Origin: Rhynchopus sp. YZ270_cl-10
Taxonomy: Eukaryota > Euglenozoa > Diplonemea > Diplonemida > Diplonemidae
Assembly: GCA_964035575.1 (NCBI GenBank)
Contig: OZ037841.1
Location: 620,001 to 684,000 of the forward strand
DNA: 64,000 nt
Direction: 5' to 3'
The notes beneath the pieces were generated by a model. It did no database searches, was not told the origin of the DNA, and saw only the letters and a program-made list of their open reading frames with translations. Shown here piece after piece: positions 1 through 10,039 of the stretch; the stretch's first letter is position 1, and each line of letters starts with the position of its first letter. The translations under genes and the position numbers were made by a program.

Positions 1-1541
1 AGAGAACTTTTTTTTTTCAGCAAACCCTGGTTGGGATATTTTTCAATGAAACTACATACTGAGTTCAAATACGAAAAGAATAGTGTATAGCAGACCACAC
101 TAGGGTGGCTACACTAATACAACCAAGTTTTCAAAAAAAACAACTACAACAACTAAGAACGAGCTAGCATCAACTTGATGATTCGCACTATAACAAAAAA
201 AAATTGTTTGACTATAAAAACTTGTAAGATGAATACAACTCCCTCACATATCACATCTTACAGACTAAATAAGGGGAGGAATTTAGCACGCACGGCACGC
301 ACCTCCTTTCTCTTCCCCCCTTTTTTTTTGGTGTAAAAAAAAAAAAAAAGGGCTATCATTCTTTCTTGAGGAGTTGTGAAACAAGTTGCACCCAAAAGAA
401 TAAGTTTCTCTCTCATCGAGTTATGTGAAACATATTCAAGGGAACAACAAACAACCAGAAAATCATGTGTGGAATGAAGGGAAAGACGTACTTTAAAAAA
501 AAAAATGCACAATTCAAATACCGGAGCTGGTGTGCGACTGAAAGTCACAAAAAAAAATAAAATGGCATTTTTTGCCCAATCGCGCCTCCCTATATTTTGC
601 AAGGTGAAAAAGAAAAGAAGAAAATTTTGCTTATCACTCAGTGGTGCTCCGGGGGAGGTCGATATTGACAGGTAGCTGACCGATTTCGTAAGCACCACTA
701 AAAAAAAAAAAATTTACTCGACCCCACCTCGAGTATAATAGAAAAGCCTTCTGAACCGCCATTAAGGATCAGGTAATGGATGTCAGGGTATAAGATCGTA
801 ACTGATACCTGAATCTCAAGAAAAAGAAATTTAAAAAAAAAATAATCAGAAATGATGAAAACTTGTATTGAAGAAGATAAGTGGGCCTGTACACATCCGG
901 TTGGAGATTACGAGGAGATAACGTCCAAGGCCTGCGAACCAACAACAGGTAAGGATGATCAGGTGTGCACGGTTGTGTTTGGGGTAAAACGGTACAATAT
1001 TTTTTTGTGCTTTTTTTGGTTTTGCTGTCCGACGAATTCCCTTTTTCTTTCTTTTCTTTCGCAGAGTTTAGTAAAAAAACATGCTCAAAAAAAAATAAAC
1101 AAAAAAGAAAGACAGCAGAAATATGAGAGGGGGAAAAAAAAAGAAAGCTTTTTATAATATCAGCCTAAGCCTCACAGGGTAATCACCTTGAATAAATGGC
1201 AGCTGGTAATTTTACTTTTTTTTAGTAAATGGTTGGAATAGCGGAGTTGTCACCTGTGTTAGCAGCTCAACCTCTCTCTCGTGAAGCTTGCATAACAAAA
1301 GAGACTTTTTGAGGCCAAAGTGTAGCCTGTGTTTCGTCTCCTGCTCGCCCAAAAAAAGAGATAAAAATGAACGATTTTTTTTTTTTTTTTGAAAGAAAGA
1401 AAGATGGAGTTGTCCATGGACATCTCGTCTTTTGTATTTGTTGTGGGGTTTGGGAAGTGTAGGGCTACAGCTGCGTGCGTACAAGCGTACAAGCGTACAA
1501 GCGTGCCATGATGGGGAGGGAAAAGAAAAGAAAAAGTTTAT

Positions 1542-1576
1542 GAGATGAACCTAAGCCTCTCGTGCTTAGTCACCTT
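1542..1576. repeat. Family A hairpin repeat
   Basis: Near-consensus copy. The arms CTAAGC and GCTTAG flank a CTCTCGT loop. An outer arm starts GAGATGA and pairs with TCACCTT. It follows an A-rich leader ending in GTTTAT. Confidence 0.8.
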
Positions 1577-1847
1577 GATCGGAATCAAAGTTTTTCGGAT
1601 GACGTTGTCAGCGGTCGGATGCCGGCCCCGGATGAAAGCACAAAGTGCCCTACAGCCAGCAATAAAAATGAAAGATGAAATGGGTTTGTCATGTCTGTCA
1701 TTCACTTCTTTTTTTTTGTTCAAAAAAAAAAGGGAGAGAAAAGAACAATGCAACATCCTGGACAAAGAGGGAAATTCGGACTATCGTGATTTATTTTATT
1801 TTTTGCTCACACGATTTTGGGTCGCTTCGAAAGGAGAATTGGTCGGA

Positions 1848-1877
1848 AAGATGAACCTAAGCTCGCTTAGTCACCTC
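1848..1877. repeat. Family A hairpin repeat (short loop)
   Basis: AAGATGAACCTAAGC is followed directly by a short loop and GCTTAGTCACCT. It has the same outer and inner arms as the consensus, but the loop is shortened. Confidence 0.75.
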
Positions 1878-1910
1878 AGAACAATGTCAATATAAAAAAT
1901 ATTGTGTGGG

Positions 1911-1943
1911 AGATGAATGTGACTCTTGTGCACACACATCTTG
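1911..1943. repeat. Family E hairpin repeat
   Basis: AGATGAATGTG is followed by a CTCTTGT-like loop, GCACACACATCT closes it. AGATG pairs with CATCT and GTG with CAC. It has the same architecture as family A with different inner arms. Confidence 0.6.
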
Positions 1944-2018
1944 AAAAATAAACAAGAAAACAAAACAAAAAAAAAATAAACAAACAGCAAGCAAAAGGGA
2001 CATAATTTGCAATCAAAA

Positions 2019-2105
2019 GAAGTTAGAAGGTGCGTATGCCTCACCGGACAAAAAAACCCAGGCACCTGCTTCTTCCGCGAGTTATCGAAACCCTAGAGCA
2101 CTTCA
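2019..2105. repeat. Family B tRNA-like repeat, degenerate
   Basis: It has the family leader (GAAGTTAGAAGGTGC), a GCCTCACCGG segment, the GTTATCGAAACCC segment and a terminal GAGCACTTC that pairs back to the leader. The middle is disturbed by an A-run. Confidence 0.6.
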
Positions 2106-2265
2106 TTAGATTGTATTCAGGTACGTGCATGACCATTTTGTCCCTAGAATAGGAAATAAACAAAAAACTATGTGCTGTCGCTGCCCAATTTGCTTTGTGT
2201 GTGTTTTTTTTTTCTCTTGTTGTGACAATTTTTGTGGTTTTTAAAAACAGGAGAGAAGGGTTGGT

Positions 2266-2295
2266 AAGATGAAACTAAGGTACGCTTAGTCACCT
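2266..2295. repeat. Family A hairpin repeat
   Basis: AAGATGAAACTAAG is followed by a short loop and GCTTAGTCACCT. It is preceded by an A-rich stretch as in other copies. Confidence 0.7.
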
Positions 2296-2350
2296 AAAAG
2301 TGAAGTTGTAAGACAATGCGAACGCCTGTGCGGGCGCAGGCACTGAGGGG

Positions 2351-2486
2351 TAATAGTGGCAGTATTGTGATGGGAGCCCATCGGAATACGCAAAATACAT
2401 CAAAATACATCACAATACACGTATTGTGATGAATTTTGATGTATTTTTGCGTACTCCAATGGACTCCCATCACAATACTGCCATTA
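2351..2486. mobile_element. Palindromic MITE with 8-bp target duplication
   Basis: Two arms of about 65 bp form a nearly perfect inverted repeat. The ends read TAATAGTGGCAGTATTGTG on the left and the complement of TAATGGCAGTATTGTG on the right. The element is flanked by a perfect 8-bp direct repeat, CTGAGGGG (2343-2350 and 2487-2494). It lies in a family-B-like sequence (around 2320-2343, with GCGAACGCCTGTGCG). An 8-bp duplication is typical of hAT and a few other superfamilies. The ends do not start with CAG, so the superfamily is left open. Confidence 0.85.
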
Positions 2487-3599
2487 CTGAGGGGGGGCGG
2501 GGCGGGATGCTGTGCGTGATTTCTCCGCGTTTTGCTTATTAGCTTTCTAAACAGAAGCAAAGAAAATTCGAATATGGTATAAAGTGATCAAAAGTAAGTG
2601 AAAAGAATTGTGAGGGGGGAAAAGGATGGGGGGGAATAATGGGGGATTGCCATGTGAACAAAAAGCCTCTGGAATGGGAATGCATTAATTTTAAAAACAA
2701 CAACACTACTACAAGTTGAACTTACACCTTGCAGTGTTTTTTTTGGTCACAAAAGCAAAAAAAAAATTGTCCACACTTTCCCCAAAAGACACAGCATGCA
2801 TAATATCCTTTTCTTGAAGTTGAAAGTGCAAAATGCTTCTCCAAAGGCACTTCAAATAAAAAGCATATTTATTGCATCGATGACTTTTTTTTTGAAAAAC
2901 AAAAAAAAAGTACAAACGCAGCACAGTTGAAGGGGGAAATAAACTGAGAAAAGTCGAAAACAAAAACAAAAACAAAAACAGAAAAATTTGTCCTAGGCCT
3001 CTCCTGCTTTGCGTTACTAGAAGTGAAGGGTGTGTGCACAGCACTGTAACCTCGTGAAATGCATCGATCGACTCTCTTCATCTCCGTAGGTAAGGAGGTT
3101 TTTGTCATATTCCCGTCCCCTCCCTTTGCCATATTCTTTGTGAGTCACTTTAACTAAGCTCAAAGAAATGTTGTGTGAATACCCCCTTTTTTTGGCGACC
3201 ATTTTCAGGTCATTCAAAAAAAAAGAAAATGAGATCCCTCAATGGCTTGCTTTTGTTTTGTTTGTCAACAATCTCTCAGAAAAAAAAAAACGTGTCTGGG
3301 GGGGTGTATTAGGGTGTTTAGCGCAGTGTAAATCCTAAATCTGGGTCTCAAAAAAAATAAATCGAAAACCTACATGATTATCAAGAGATGTACACTGGTC
3401 CACCTGATTTTCCTGAAATTTTGGTGGGATTTTAATGGAGTTTTTTGGTGGTATTAAAACACACTCAAACTCAACTGAACTCTACCAAATTTAAGGCAAA
3501 ATCGGGTGGCTGGTTTAGCGGAATCCGGTATTTTGGTGTGACCACCCAAACCGATTCTCCGAGGTTCTTCCGTGGTTCTTCCGTAGGTACTCCGGTAAA

Positions 3600-4591
3600 G
3601 GGGGTATACTTTTTTTTTGTTGTTTTCGGTTTTCGCCACCCGGGGGGCTTCGAGACCTGGCAACCGCACACGTACCACACGTACCACACAGTATACACAG
3701 TATACACAGTATACACAGTATACACAGTATACACAGTATACACAGTATACACAGTATACACAGTATACACAGTATACACAGTATACACAGTATACACAGT
3801 ATACACAGTATACACAGTATACACAGTATACACAGTATACACAGTATACACAGTATACACAGTATACACAGTATACACAGTATACACAGTATACACAGTA
3901 TACACAGTATACACAGTATACACAGTATACACAGTATACACAGTATACACAGTATACACAGTATACACAGTATACACAGTATACACAGTATACACAGTAT
4001 ACACAGTATACACAGTATACACAGTATACACAGTATACACAGTATACACAGTATACACAGTATACACAGTATACACAGTATACACAGTATACACAGTATA
4101 CACAGTATACACAGTATACACAGTATACACAGTATACACAGTATACACAGTATACACAGTATACACAGTACACACAGTACACACAGTACACACAGTACAC
4201 ACAGTACACACAGTACACACAGTACACACAGTACACACAGTACACACAGTACACACAGTACACACAGTACACACAGTACACACAGTACACACAGTACACA
4301 CAGTACACACAGTACACACAGTACACACAGTACACACAGTACACACAGTACACACAGTACACACAGTACACACAGTACACACAGTACACACAGTACACAC
4401 AGTACACACAGTACACACTATATACGGGCGGTTCATTTTTTTTCAACGGATTTTTTCCGTTATTTTCGCGCGAATATGCCATTTTTGGCACGTTTCAACC
4501 AATACAAACCCGTGGTGACCTCTCTCAGTCAAATTTGTGGTCATTTCCCCCTTGTGCCAGAAACTGAGAACAACAAAAAAAAAGTATACCC
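3600..4591. mobile_element. Inverted-repeat element carrying a 9-bp satellite
   Basis: GGGGGTATAC followed by a T-run and GTTGTT at 3600-3637 recurs as its reverse complement at 4556-4591. The satellite at 3688-4418 fills most of the space between. Just outside the ends, two direct copies of a 40-bp sequence (TTCTCCGAGGTTC...) lie at 3557-3595 and 4600-4638. They are too long to be a normal target duplication. The class is unknown; mobility is inferred from the structure only. Confidence 0.55.
3688..4418. repeat. 9-bp satellite, two sub-arrays
   Basis: About 52 copies of GTATACACA switch abruptly near 4166 to about 28 copies of GTACACACA. Each sub-array is almost perfectly uniform. The period is a multiple of three, so open frames such as (VYT)n and (TQY)n run through it by chance. 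Confidence 0.97.
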
Positions 4592-5168
4592 CCTAGCAGT
4601 TCTCCGAGGTTCCTCCGTGGTTCTTCCGTGGGTTCTCCGTACCCCTTGAATCACACCATATTTCCTTTTTCCTTTTTTTTCGCGTATGAAGGGGGTATAC
4701 AATACTGGTCTCTGCTAACGTGAGACCTGTATTTGGTTTTTTTTTTTTAGTTTTTTGAGTTTAGCTTATTCGTTACCTGAAAAAAAAGAAAAAAAGCTGT
4801 CAGGTGAGTTGTGTGGGTACCCTCACTTTGAGGGTCATAGTACTGCCTTGGCAATCACTTTATACGTATTGCACAAAGATTCTGGACTCAAATAAATCGG
4901 CTGAAACCCCCTTTTTTTGCTGCAAATCTACAAATCACCACACCATGAGAGGCGGGTTTCTGTGACTAAAATGGAACACAAAAAAAGGGCATTTTTTTTA
5001 AGATATTCTTTTGGTTATGTGCATAGCCAACAAGATACACCACTCTCGCCTACCATCAGCCCGTCTGTGTTTTGTTAAGGATACCTGCATTGGAAGCTTT
5101 TGGGCAGCCGAACACATTAGTTTGGGACATTTTTTTTGGGGGGAAATTGTCCATTTACAAGGGTCGAT

Positions 5169-5204
5169 AAGATGAACCTAAGCATGTCTGCGTAAAGTCA
5201 TCTT
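5169..5204. repeat. Family A hairpin repeat
   Basis: AAGATGAACCTAAGC is followed by an altered loop and GTCATCTT. Outer arms are kept; the right inner arm is degenerate. Confidence 0.65.
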
Positions 5205-5707
5205 TTTCAAGAAAAAATTGAAAAAGGAGGAGAATAAAGTGAAATTGACGGTGCAAAAAAAAAAAAAAAGCGCCTCTGGGACGCAGGCACCTTGACACTC
5301 CGCGGGTAAAATAATACAGAACTCCCTCCAATGTTTGTCGTCCAAAAAAAAAGTCGCTAAATCAACCACGAAAACCTTCAAATCCGGCAAACTTATTTGG
5401 AGTACTGCAATGAACCCCGGAGTGTAGCACTAGGGAGCTGCTGACAGGGAAAACTGTAAGCAGGGTTTTAAAATAAAAAAAATGATCACGCTCTTGCTTC
5501 ATAGGGTTTGTTTTGGGAACAAAATTCGAATCGGCTGAAGTGTGCGCAGCTGCCAAAAGATATGGGCAGTCTTCTTCACACAAAACCCCCCCCGATTATA
5601 TTTGATGCCCACTCTGTGAGTTACTTTGAGTAATAAAAACAAAATATGAAGCACGGTGAAGACACAATAGGGTATAGAGTGAGAGAGGAAGGAGAAGGGG
5701 AAAAAAA

Positions 5708-5742
<35 letters not shown>

Positions 5743-5751
5743 AAGACGGAT

Positions 5752-6625
5752 CAGAGCTCGCGCTAAAGTCCATCCCTCATCCCGGGATTTTTGGGGGTTT
5801 TGGTAGGAACGTTTTTTTTTTGCAGTACGGGGATTTCATTAAGAAACCAGAAGTTCTAATATTGTTGAGTAAGACCACCACATAGTGGACTTGCATATAC
5901 ATGTGACCCCGCCGTGGAACGCAATTGGCTCGGAAAGTCAAAAGAAAGAGGAGAAAAAAGAAAAGGAAAAAAAAAAATAGTTGGTTACCGTGCGCCTGCG
6001 GCGCTGCCTGTTCCCTTCCAGTTTCTACAGGCAAACACTTGCCCCCTTTACCTTACACTGACGGGTTTTGACCAAAACCAAGAACTTGTCCATTTCGGCA
6101 AATTGACCCCACCACAGAACGGACGAATTCCGGAAATGCAAATGCCGGTGTTTTCGCGCATTTTCATGTTGCAAGACGTCAGGATCAGGGAGAGAAAATC
6201 TGGTTGTGGGATTTACATTGGCCCTCTTTACCCTACATGGATTTTGACCAAAACCAAAAAATTGGCCATTTCGGCAAAGTGACCCCACCACAGCGCGGAC
6301 GGATTCCGGAAATTCCAATCGCGGTATGTTTTGGGGCTGAAAACCCACTGATTTTCAGGAGAAAAATTGCTTCCAAATCTCGGAATTTTCCGAATTTTCC
6401 TGAAAATGACCCTTGTTTACGAGTATGGGTTCATATTTTGCGAAAATTTAAGTCACTAAAATTTTGTCCATTTTTCCGTATATACCCCACCACAAGCCGG
6501 GATTGGCCCGGAAATGCCACAAAACGGGGTTTCCGGGCCTCCCCAGCTAACCTTTTCAAGGAACGTTTTTCCGTACCCGAAATCCATTTTTTCCCCATTT
6601 TTTCCCATAATTAGCGCGACCACTG
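5752..6625. mobile_element. Non-autonomous hAT-type element, hAT-1 family (diverged copy)
   Basis: The left end CAGAGCTCGCGCTAA pairs with the right end TTAGCGCGACCACTG. The element is flanked by a perfect 8-bp target duplication, AGACGGAT (5744-5751 and 6626-6633). Internally it resembles the copies at 15063 and 33319: a TTTTTTTTTGCA segment, the GCGCCTGCGGCGC box near 5991, and several GACCCCACCAC boxes (about 6105, 6285 and 6490). There is no transposase. CAG-type ends and 8-bp duplications are the hAT signature. It sits in a family-E-like hairpin sequence (GAAAGACGGATGTGC). Confidence 0.9.
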
Positions 6626-6827
6626 AGACGGATGTGCAACATACACATTTACATAAAAGTAGATCCTCCAAAGTTTAAAAAAAATGTGTGTGTGTGTGTG
6701 TTATGTGTACAAAAGAGAAGTTGAAAGTGCAAATCCCGCACTCGCTTAATTTTTGTTTTTCTTTCTTCAAAAAATAACAAAAAGAAGAAAAAATGGCGAG
6801 TCTTCCCTCGCCTTTTTTCTTCTTCTC

Positions 6828-7760
6828 TTAAGACGAGGCAGCGTTCGATGCGGATGGCTGTCCTTCAAACTTCTCAAGGTTCTTATCATATTCGGAGAAC
6901 CCCACAGTCTGCTTCAACTCTGCAAATGATACCAGCTTTTCGTGCGGATGGACGTCGGTCTTGAGCATCTCCAAGGCTTCTTTCATTGCGCGGGCAGCCG
7001 CTGAGATGAGGGTCACAGAGTACATCGCGATGTTGAAACCCATCTCCTCAAGCCTCGACGGAGGCAGAATCGGGGTTGACCCAGACTCGATGAGATTTGC
7101 CATTTTGTACCCCTTGACTTCAGCACAGACCCGCGCCATTTCTACCTCGGTACCAGGCGCCTCGATGAAACAGATTTCTGCACCCAATTCATAGAAAAGG
7201 TTGGCACGGATGATCGCCTCGTCAATACCATGGGTGGTACAGCTGTCCGTTCTGGCCACTATGACGAGGTCTTGCCCTCTGGCACGCAATGCGTCACGCG
7301 CCTCACAAACAGCACGCATCCGCTGAACTGCCTCTTCACGTGAGATAACTGCCTTTCCTTTAACGTGGCCGCAACGTTTTGGCGCGATTTGGTCCTCAAC
7401 CATGATTCCTGCAAACCCTGCCTGCGCATATCCCGCAACCGTACGCTGTGCGGACACTGCATTCCCAAACCCGGTATCAGCATCGCCGATGATAGGGATG
7501 TTCACAGCAGCGCACATATTGCGTCCTTGGTCGAGCATCTCGCCGTAGGAGATGAGGCCTGTGTCGGGAACACAGAGGCGAGCTGCGGAGACGCTGAAGC
7601 CACTCATCTGCGCAACCTCAAACCCAGCGTTCTCAATCATACGCGCGCTGAACGCATCAAAGCAGCAGGGCATCCGGTTCAACTTCCCTGTCGCAAGCAG
7701 GGCACGCAGCTTATCCGCCGGGGTGCAGTAGTTCATTGCAGGGAGTTCCTGGCGGGACAT
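6828..7760 (-). CDS. Isocitrate lyase/PEP mutase family enzyme, methylisocitrate-lyase-like
   Basis: This is a 310-residue protein of the isocitrate lyase/phosphoenolpyruvate mutase superfamily (TIM barrel). Members cleave or form C-C or C-P bonds in 2-oxo and hydroxy acids with Mg2+. The metal-binding GDADTGFG motif is at about residue 85. VEDQIAPKRCGH carries the KRCGH active-site cysteine motif of lyases such as 2-methylisocitrate lyase, and IVARTDS follows near residue 160. The length fits the short (PrpB-like) branch rather than true isocitrate lyase. I chose the ATG at 7760 (MSRQELPAM) because the longer frame runs into a GGAGGT microsatellite. A pyrimidine-rich stretch with CAG lies about 40 nt upstream, a possible spliced-leader acceptor. 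The substrate (methylisocitrate, dimethylmalate or oxaloacetate) cannot be settled from sequence. No targeting peptide is obvious. Confidence 0.88.
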   Translation of the reverse strand: MSRQELPAMNYCTPADKLRALLATGKLNRMPCCFDAFSARMIENAGFEVAQMSGFSVSAARLCVPDTGLISYGEMLDQGRNMCAAVNIPIIGDADTGFGNAVSAQRTVAGYAQAGFAGIMVEDQIAPKRCGHVKGKAVISREEAVQRMRAVCEARDALRARGQDLVIVARTDSCTTHGIDEAIIRANLFYELGAEICFIEAPGTEVEMARVCAEVKGYKMANLIESGSTPILPPSRLEEMGFNIAMYSVTLISAAARAMKEALEMLKTDVHPHEKLVSFAELKQTVGFSEYDKNLEKFEGQPSASNAASS

Positions 7761-7823
7761 TGTGCAAAGGAGATGAGGAGCGAAGAGGGAATGTAGACTG
7801 AAGGGGTGTGATGAGAGAGGGAG

Positions 7824-7966
7824 GGTGGAGGTGGAGGTGGAGGTGGAGGTGGAGGTGGAGGTGGAGGTGGAGGTGGAGGTGGAGGTGGAGGTGGAGGTGG
7901 AGGTGGAGGTGGAGGTGGAGGTGGAGGTGGAGGTGGAGGTGGAGGTGGAGGTGGAGGTGGAGGTGG
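7824..7966. repeat. GGAGGT hexanucleotide microsatellite
   Basis: About 23 perfect copies of GGTGGA lie in the 5' flank of the lyase gene. If translated, they give (ST)n or (HL)n in the upstream frames, which I regard as untranslated leader. Confidence 0.95.
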
Positions 7967-7974
7967 CCGTAAAG

Positions 7975-8070
7975 AGAAGTTGAAAGTGCAAACGCCTCAC
8001 CATGCGATATTGGTGGACGCAGGGGCAATGATTCTTCGCGGGTTATTGAAACCCCAGAGCGCACTTAATT
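7975..8070. repeat. Family B tRNA-like repeat
   Basis: The leader GAAGTTGAAAGTGCAAACG is followed by CCTCACC, a GGTGGACGCAGG segment, GCGGGTTATTGAAACCCC and a closing GCACTT. The leader GAAAGTGC can pair with the end. It lies upstream of the lyase gene. Confidence 0.75.
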
Positions 8071-8911
8071 GACATGCAAGTAAAAAAAATGGCGTGAAAC
8101 GCAAAAGCCCTCGTGAGTGTACTGATGAGTAGAAAAGATGTCGGACCGCACCAAGGCGCCCAAGCTCACATGGTCGATGCTGGGTGCTTGCATGCTGTCC
8201 GTATTGCTCTGGCGTGGTTTAAAAGCTTGCCCTCCTGACTCGAAGTGGTGGGGCGTGTCCATTAACCCGTTTTTTTTGTAACGTCTTCGCAAGTGTGATG
8301 CTCAGGGTAATGCACACAATTCCTCCTCAAAGAGAAGCCTCAGCATAGCGTATATATTAAAGGTTTTGTTGTTGGTCATCATGTGCGCGTTTCGGAAGGA
8401 AACCTTGGTGTGTGAGATGTGCTTCCTCCCCCCACCCTTCCCATTTGATATGTAAAGGGGGTTTGTGGGACGTCGTGAAGCTACCCTCAAGGAAGGGGTA
8501 AATACTGGGGAACTTTTGGTGCATTGAAAAGCAAAGGGGAATAGGTTTTTTTGCTCGATTAGATTAGTGGAGTAGAATTTGTTTTACCACAAAAAAAACA
8601 CACACAAAAAATGTAAAAATGGTGTAAAAAAAAAGGAAATGTGACGTTGACAGCAAAGAACATAGTTGACGTACATTATTAGTGTAGCTCACCACTCGAG
8701 CCTCACCCCTCAATACGCTTCGTTTTTCTCTCTCACATGATGTAAACCATGATCCAAGACTAAACAATACAATGCACACCCTCTTTAAAGTGTAACACAT
8801 CATGGGCAAACTCCGTTTGTAGTCTCGACATTCACCCAAGGACGGGTTCTGTGGGTTGCCCAAAAGGCTAATGAATTTCACAAAAATTTCACACAAAAAA
8901 AAACCCCCCCT
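8071..8911. other. Intergenic region between lyase and EF-hand genes
   Basis: I see no gene and no clear repeat family in this 840 bp. It is moderately AT-rich. On the minus strand it would hold the 3' UTR of the EF-hand gene and the spacer before the lyase gene. Confidence 0.5.
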
Positions 8912-10039
8912 TTACACAACGATCTTGACCTTTTTGATCCCGGTGAGTCCTGTCTTGCGGAGCTCCATCTCTGCAGCACGGTTGTTCACCGCAGTGTACT
9001 GTGCAAGGTCGCTTTGTTTAAGGTTGTAGTGCTCTGTTGTGCCATCATCGAATAGGACCTGCACCTGCCTGGTACGTGCCGACGCAGCAACCTTCTCCTC
9101 CCCGGGGCGGGACCGCCACGTTTGCTTCAACAGCTGCAAAAAGTTCTCATCGCTCGCCACCCTCACACTGATGTCCTTATAATAATCGATGAACTCACAC
9201 TCCGAGATCAACTCATCCGTATCCTTCACCCATGAGTCTATGAACTGCGCGAGGCAGGTCTCCTCCTGCGACGCTCCGCTCAGCACGTCTGGGTGCAGAT
9301 CAGCACGGTACGACACTTTCAACTCCTCAAACGAGATCGACCCACTCTTATCCGTATCAACATGCGCAAAGGCGTATTTAACGAGCTGTGTCCTCCACTG
9401 CCCCATATCGCCTCTGATAGTATGGCAAACCTCTTCAATCGAGATCTTCCCGTCTTGGTTGCGATCGAAATATTTGCGCACGATGTTCCATTCTTCGGGG
9501 TTAAGGTTCACTCCGTGCTTGACAAACCCAGAGCACAGCTCATCTTGGGAGAGCACCCCGTTCCCGTCTTGGTCCATTGTTCTGAGGGAAAGAACCAGGG
9601 CGCGGTTGCCTTCTCCGCCGGATTGGGAAATGAGGTGTTCGCAGATGCGACGGCAGAGGGAACGGCATTCCTCTGATGCAGCAGGGACGGCAACGATGCC
9701 GTAGAGGCCTCTGGTGAATTCAGAGAAGTCGAGGAGACCTGAGTCGTCAGAGTCGTAGCGGTGGAAGAGGGCCGTCAGGACATCGTCCATACCGCTCATG
9801 GAGTGCTCCGACAGCGCGTGGATGAATTGTGGCAAAGACAGCCTGCCCGGGTGCGGGCTCGTGACCGGGTCGTATCGTTGAAACAGCTTGAGCAGCTCCG
9901 CCCGTGCGGCCCTCTCCTCCCCAAAGCCAGACTTCGAAAGCATCTTATACTTCAACCTCGCCTCCACGTCAATCACATCCTTATTCAACTGTATATCACT
10001 CTTCTCCAACCCATTGAATTTGAAGCTCATTGTATACAT
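8912..10039 (-). CDS. Calcyphosine-like EF-hand calcium-binding protein
   Basis: This 375-residue protein has at least four good EF-hand loops: DSDDSGLLDFSEF (about 95), DQDGNGVLSQDEL (about 155), DRNQDGKISIEEV (about 191) and DTDKSGSISFEEL (about 227). An earlier loop (YDPVTSPHPGRLSL) and a late one (DTDELISECEF) are degenerate. The spacing in pairs resembles calcyphosine-type proteins, which are common in flagellates and often axonemal. A C-terminal extension of about 75 residues (FDDGTTEHYNL...GIKKVKIVV) recalls the tail of protist flagellar EF-hand proteins. The first ATG (10039, MYTM) and the second (10030) are both possible. A run of C/T ending in CAG lies just upstream near 10060, a plausible trans-splice acceptor. 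The flagellar location is inferred from the family. Confidence 0.87.
   Translation of the reverse strand: MYTMSFKFNGLEKSDIQLNKDVIDVEARLKYKMLSKSGFGEERAARAELLKLFQRYDPVTSPHPGRLSLPQFIHALSEHSMSGMDDVLTALFHRYDSDDSGLLDFSEFTRGLYGIVAVPAASEECRSLCRRICEHLISQSGGEGNRALVLSLRTMDQDGNGVLSQDELCSGFVKHGVNLNPEEWNIVRKYFDRNQDGKISIEEVCHTIRGDMGQWRTQLVKYAFAHVDTDKSGSISFEELKVSYRADLHPDVLSGASQEETCLAQFIDSWVKDTDELISECEFIDYYKDISVRVASDENFLQLLKQTWRSRPGEEKVAASARTRQVQVLFDDGTTEHYNLKQSDLAQYTAVNNRAAEMELRKTGLTGIKKVKIVV

Larger units (their letters stand above)
1..5751. other. Gene-free, repeat-rich stretch
   Basis: I see no convincing gene here. The stretch is AT-rich with many poly-A/T runs. It holds several short hairpin repeats (families A, B and E, listed separately), a 136-bp palindromic element at 2351-2486 and a 9-bp satellite inside an inverted-repeat element at 3600-4591. 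A split family-B repeat lies around 5235-5465; it is compared with 40080-40465 in the findings. Confidence 0.6.

Noticed and set aside
3445-4567. Long open frames with (VYT)n, (TQY)n or (VYC)n repeats on both strands
   Set aside because: They result from a 9-bp satellite whose period is a multiple of three; flanks show no coding features.
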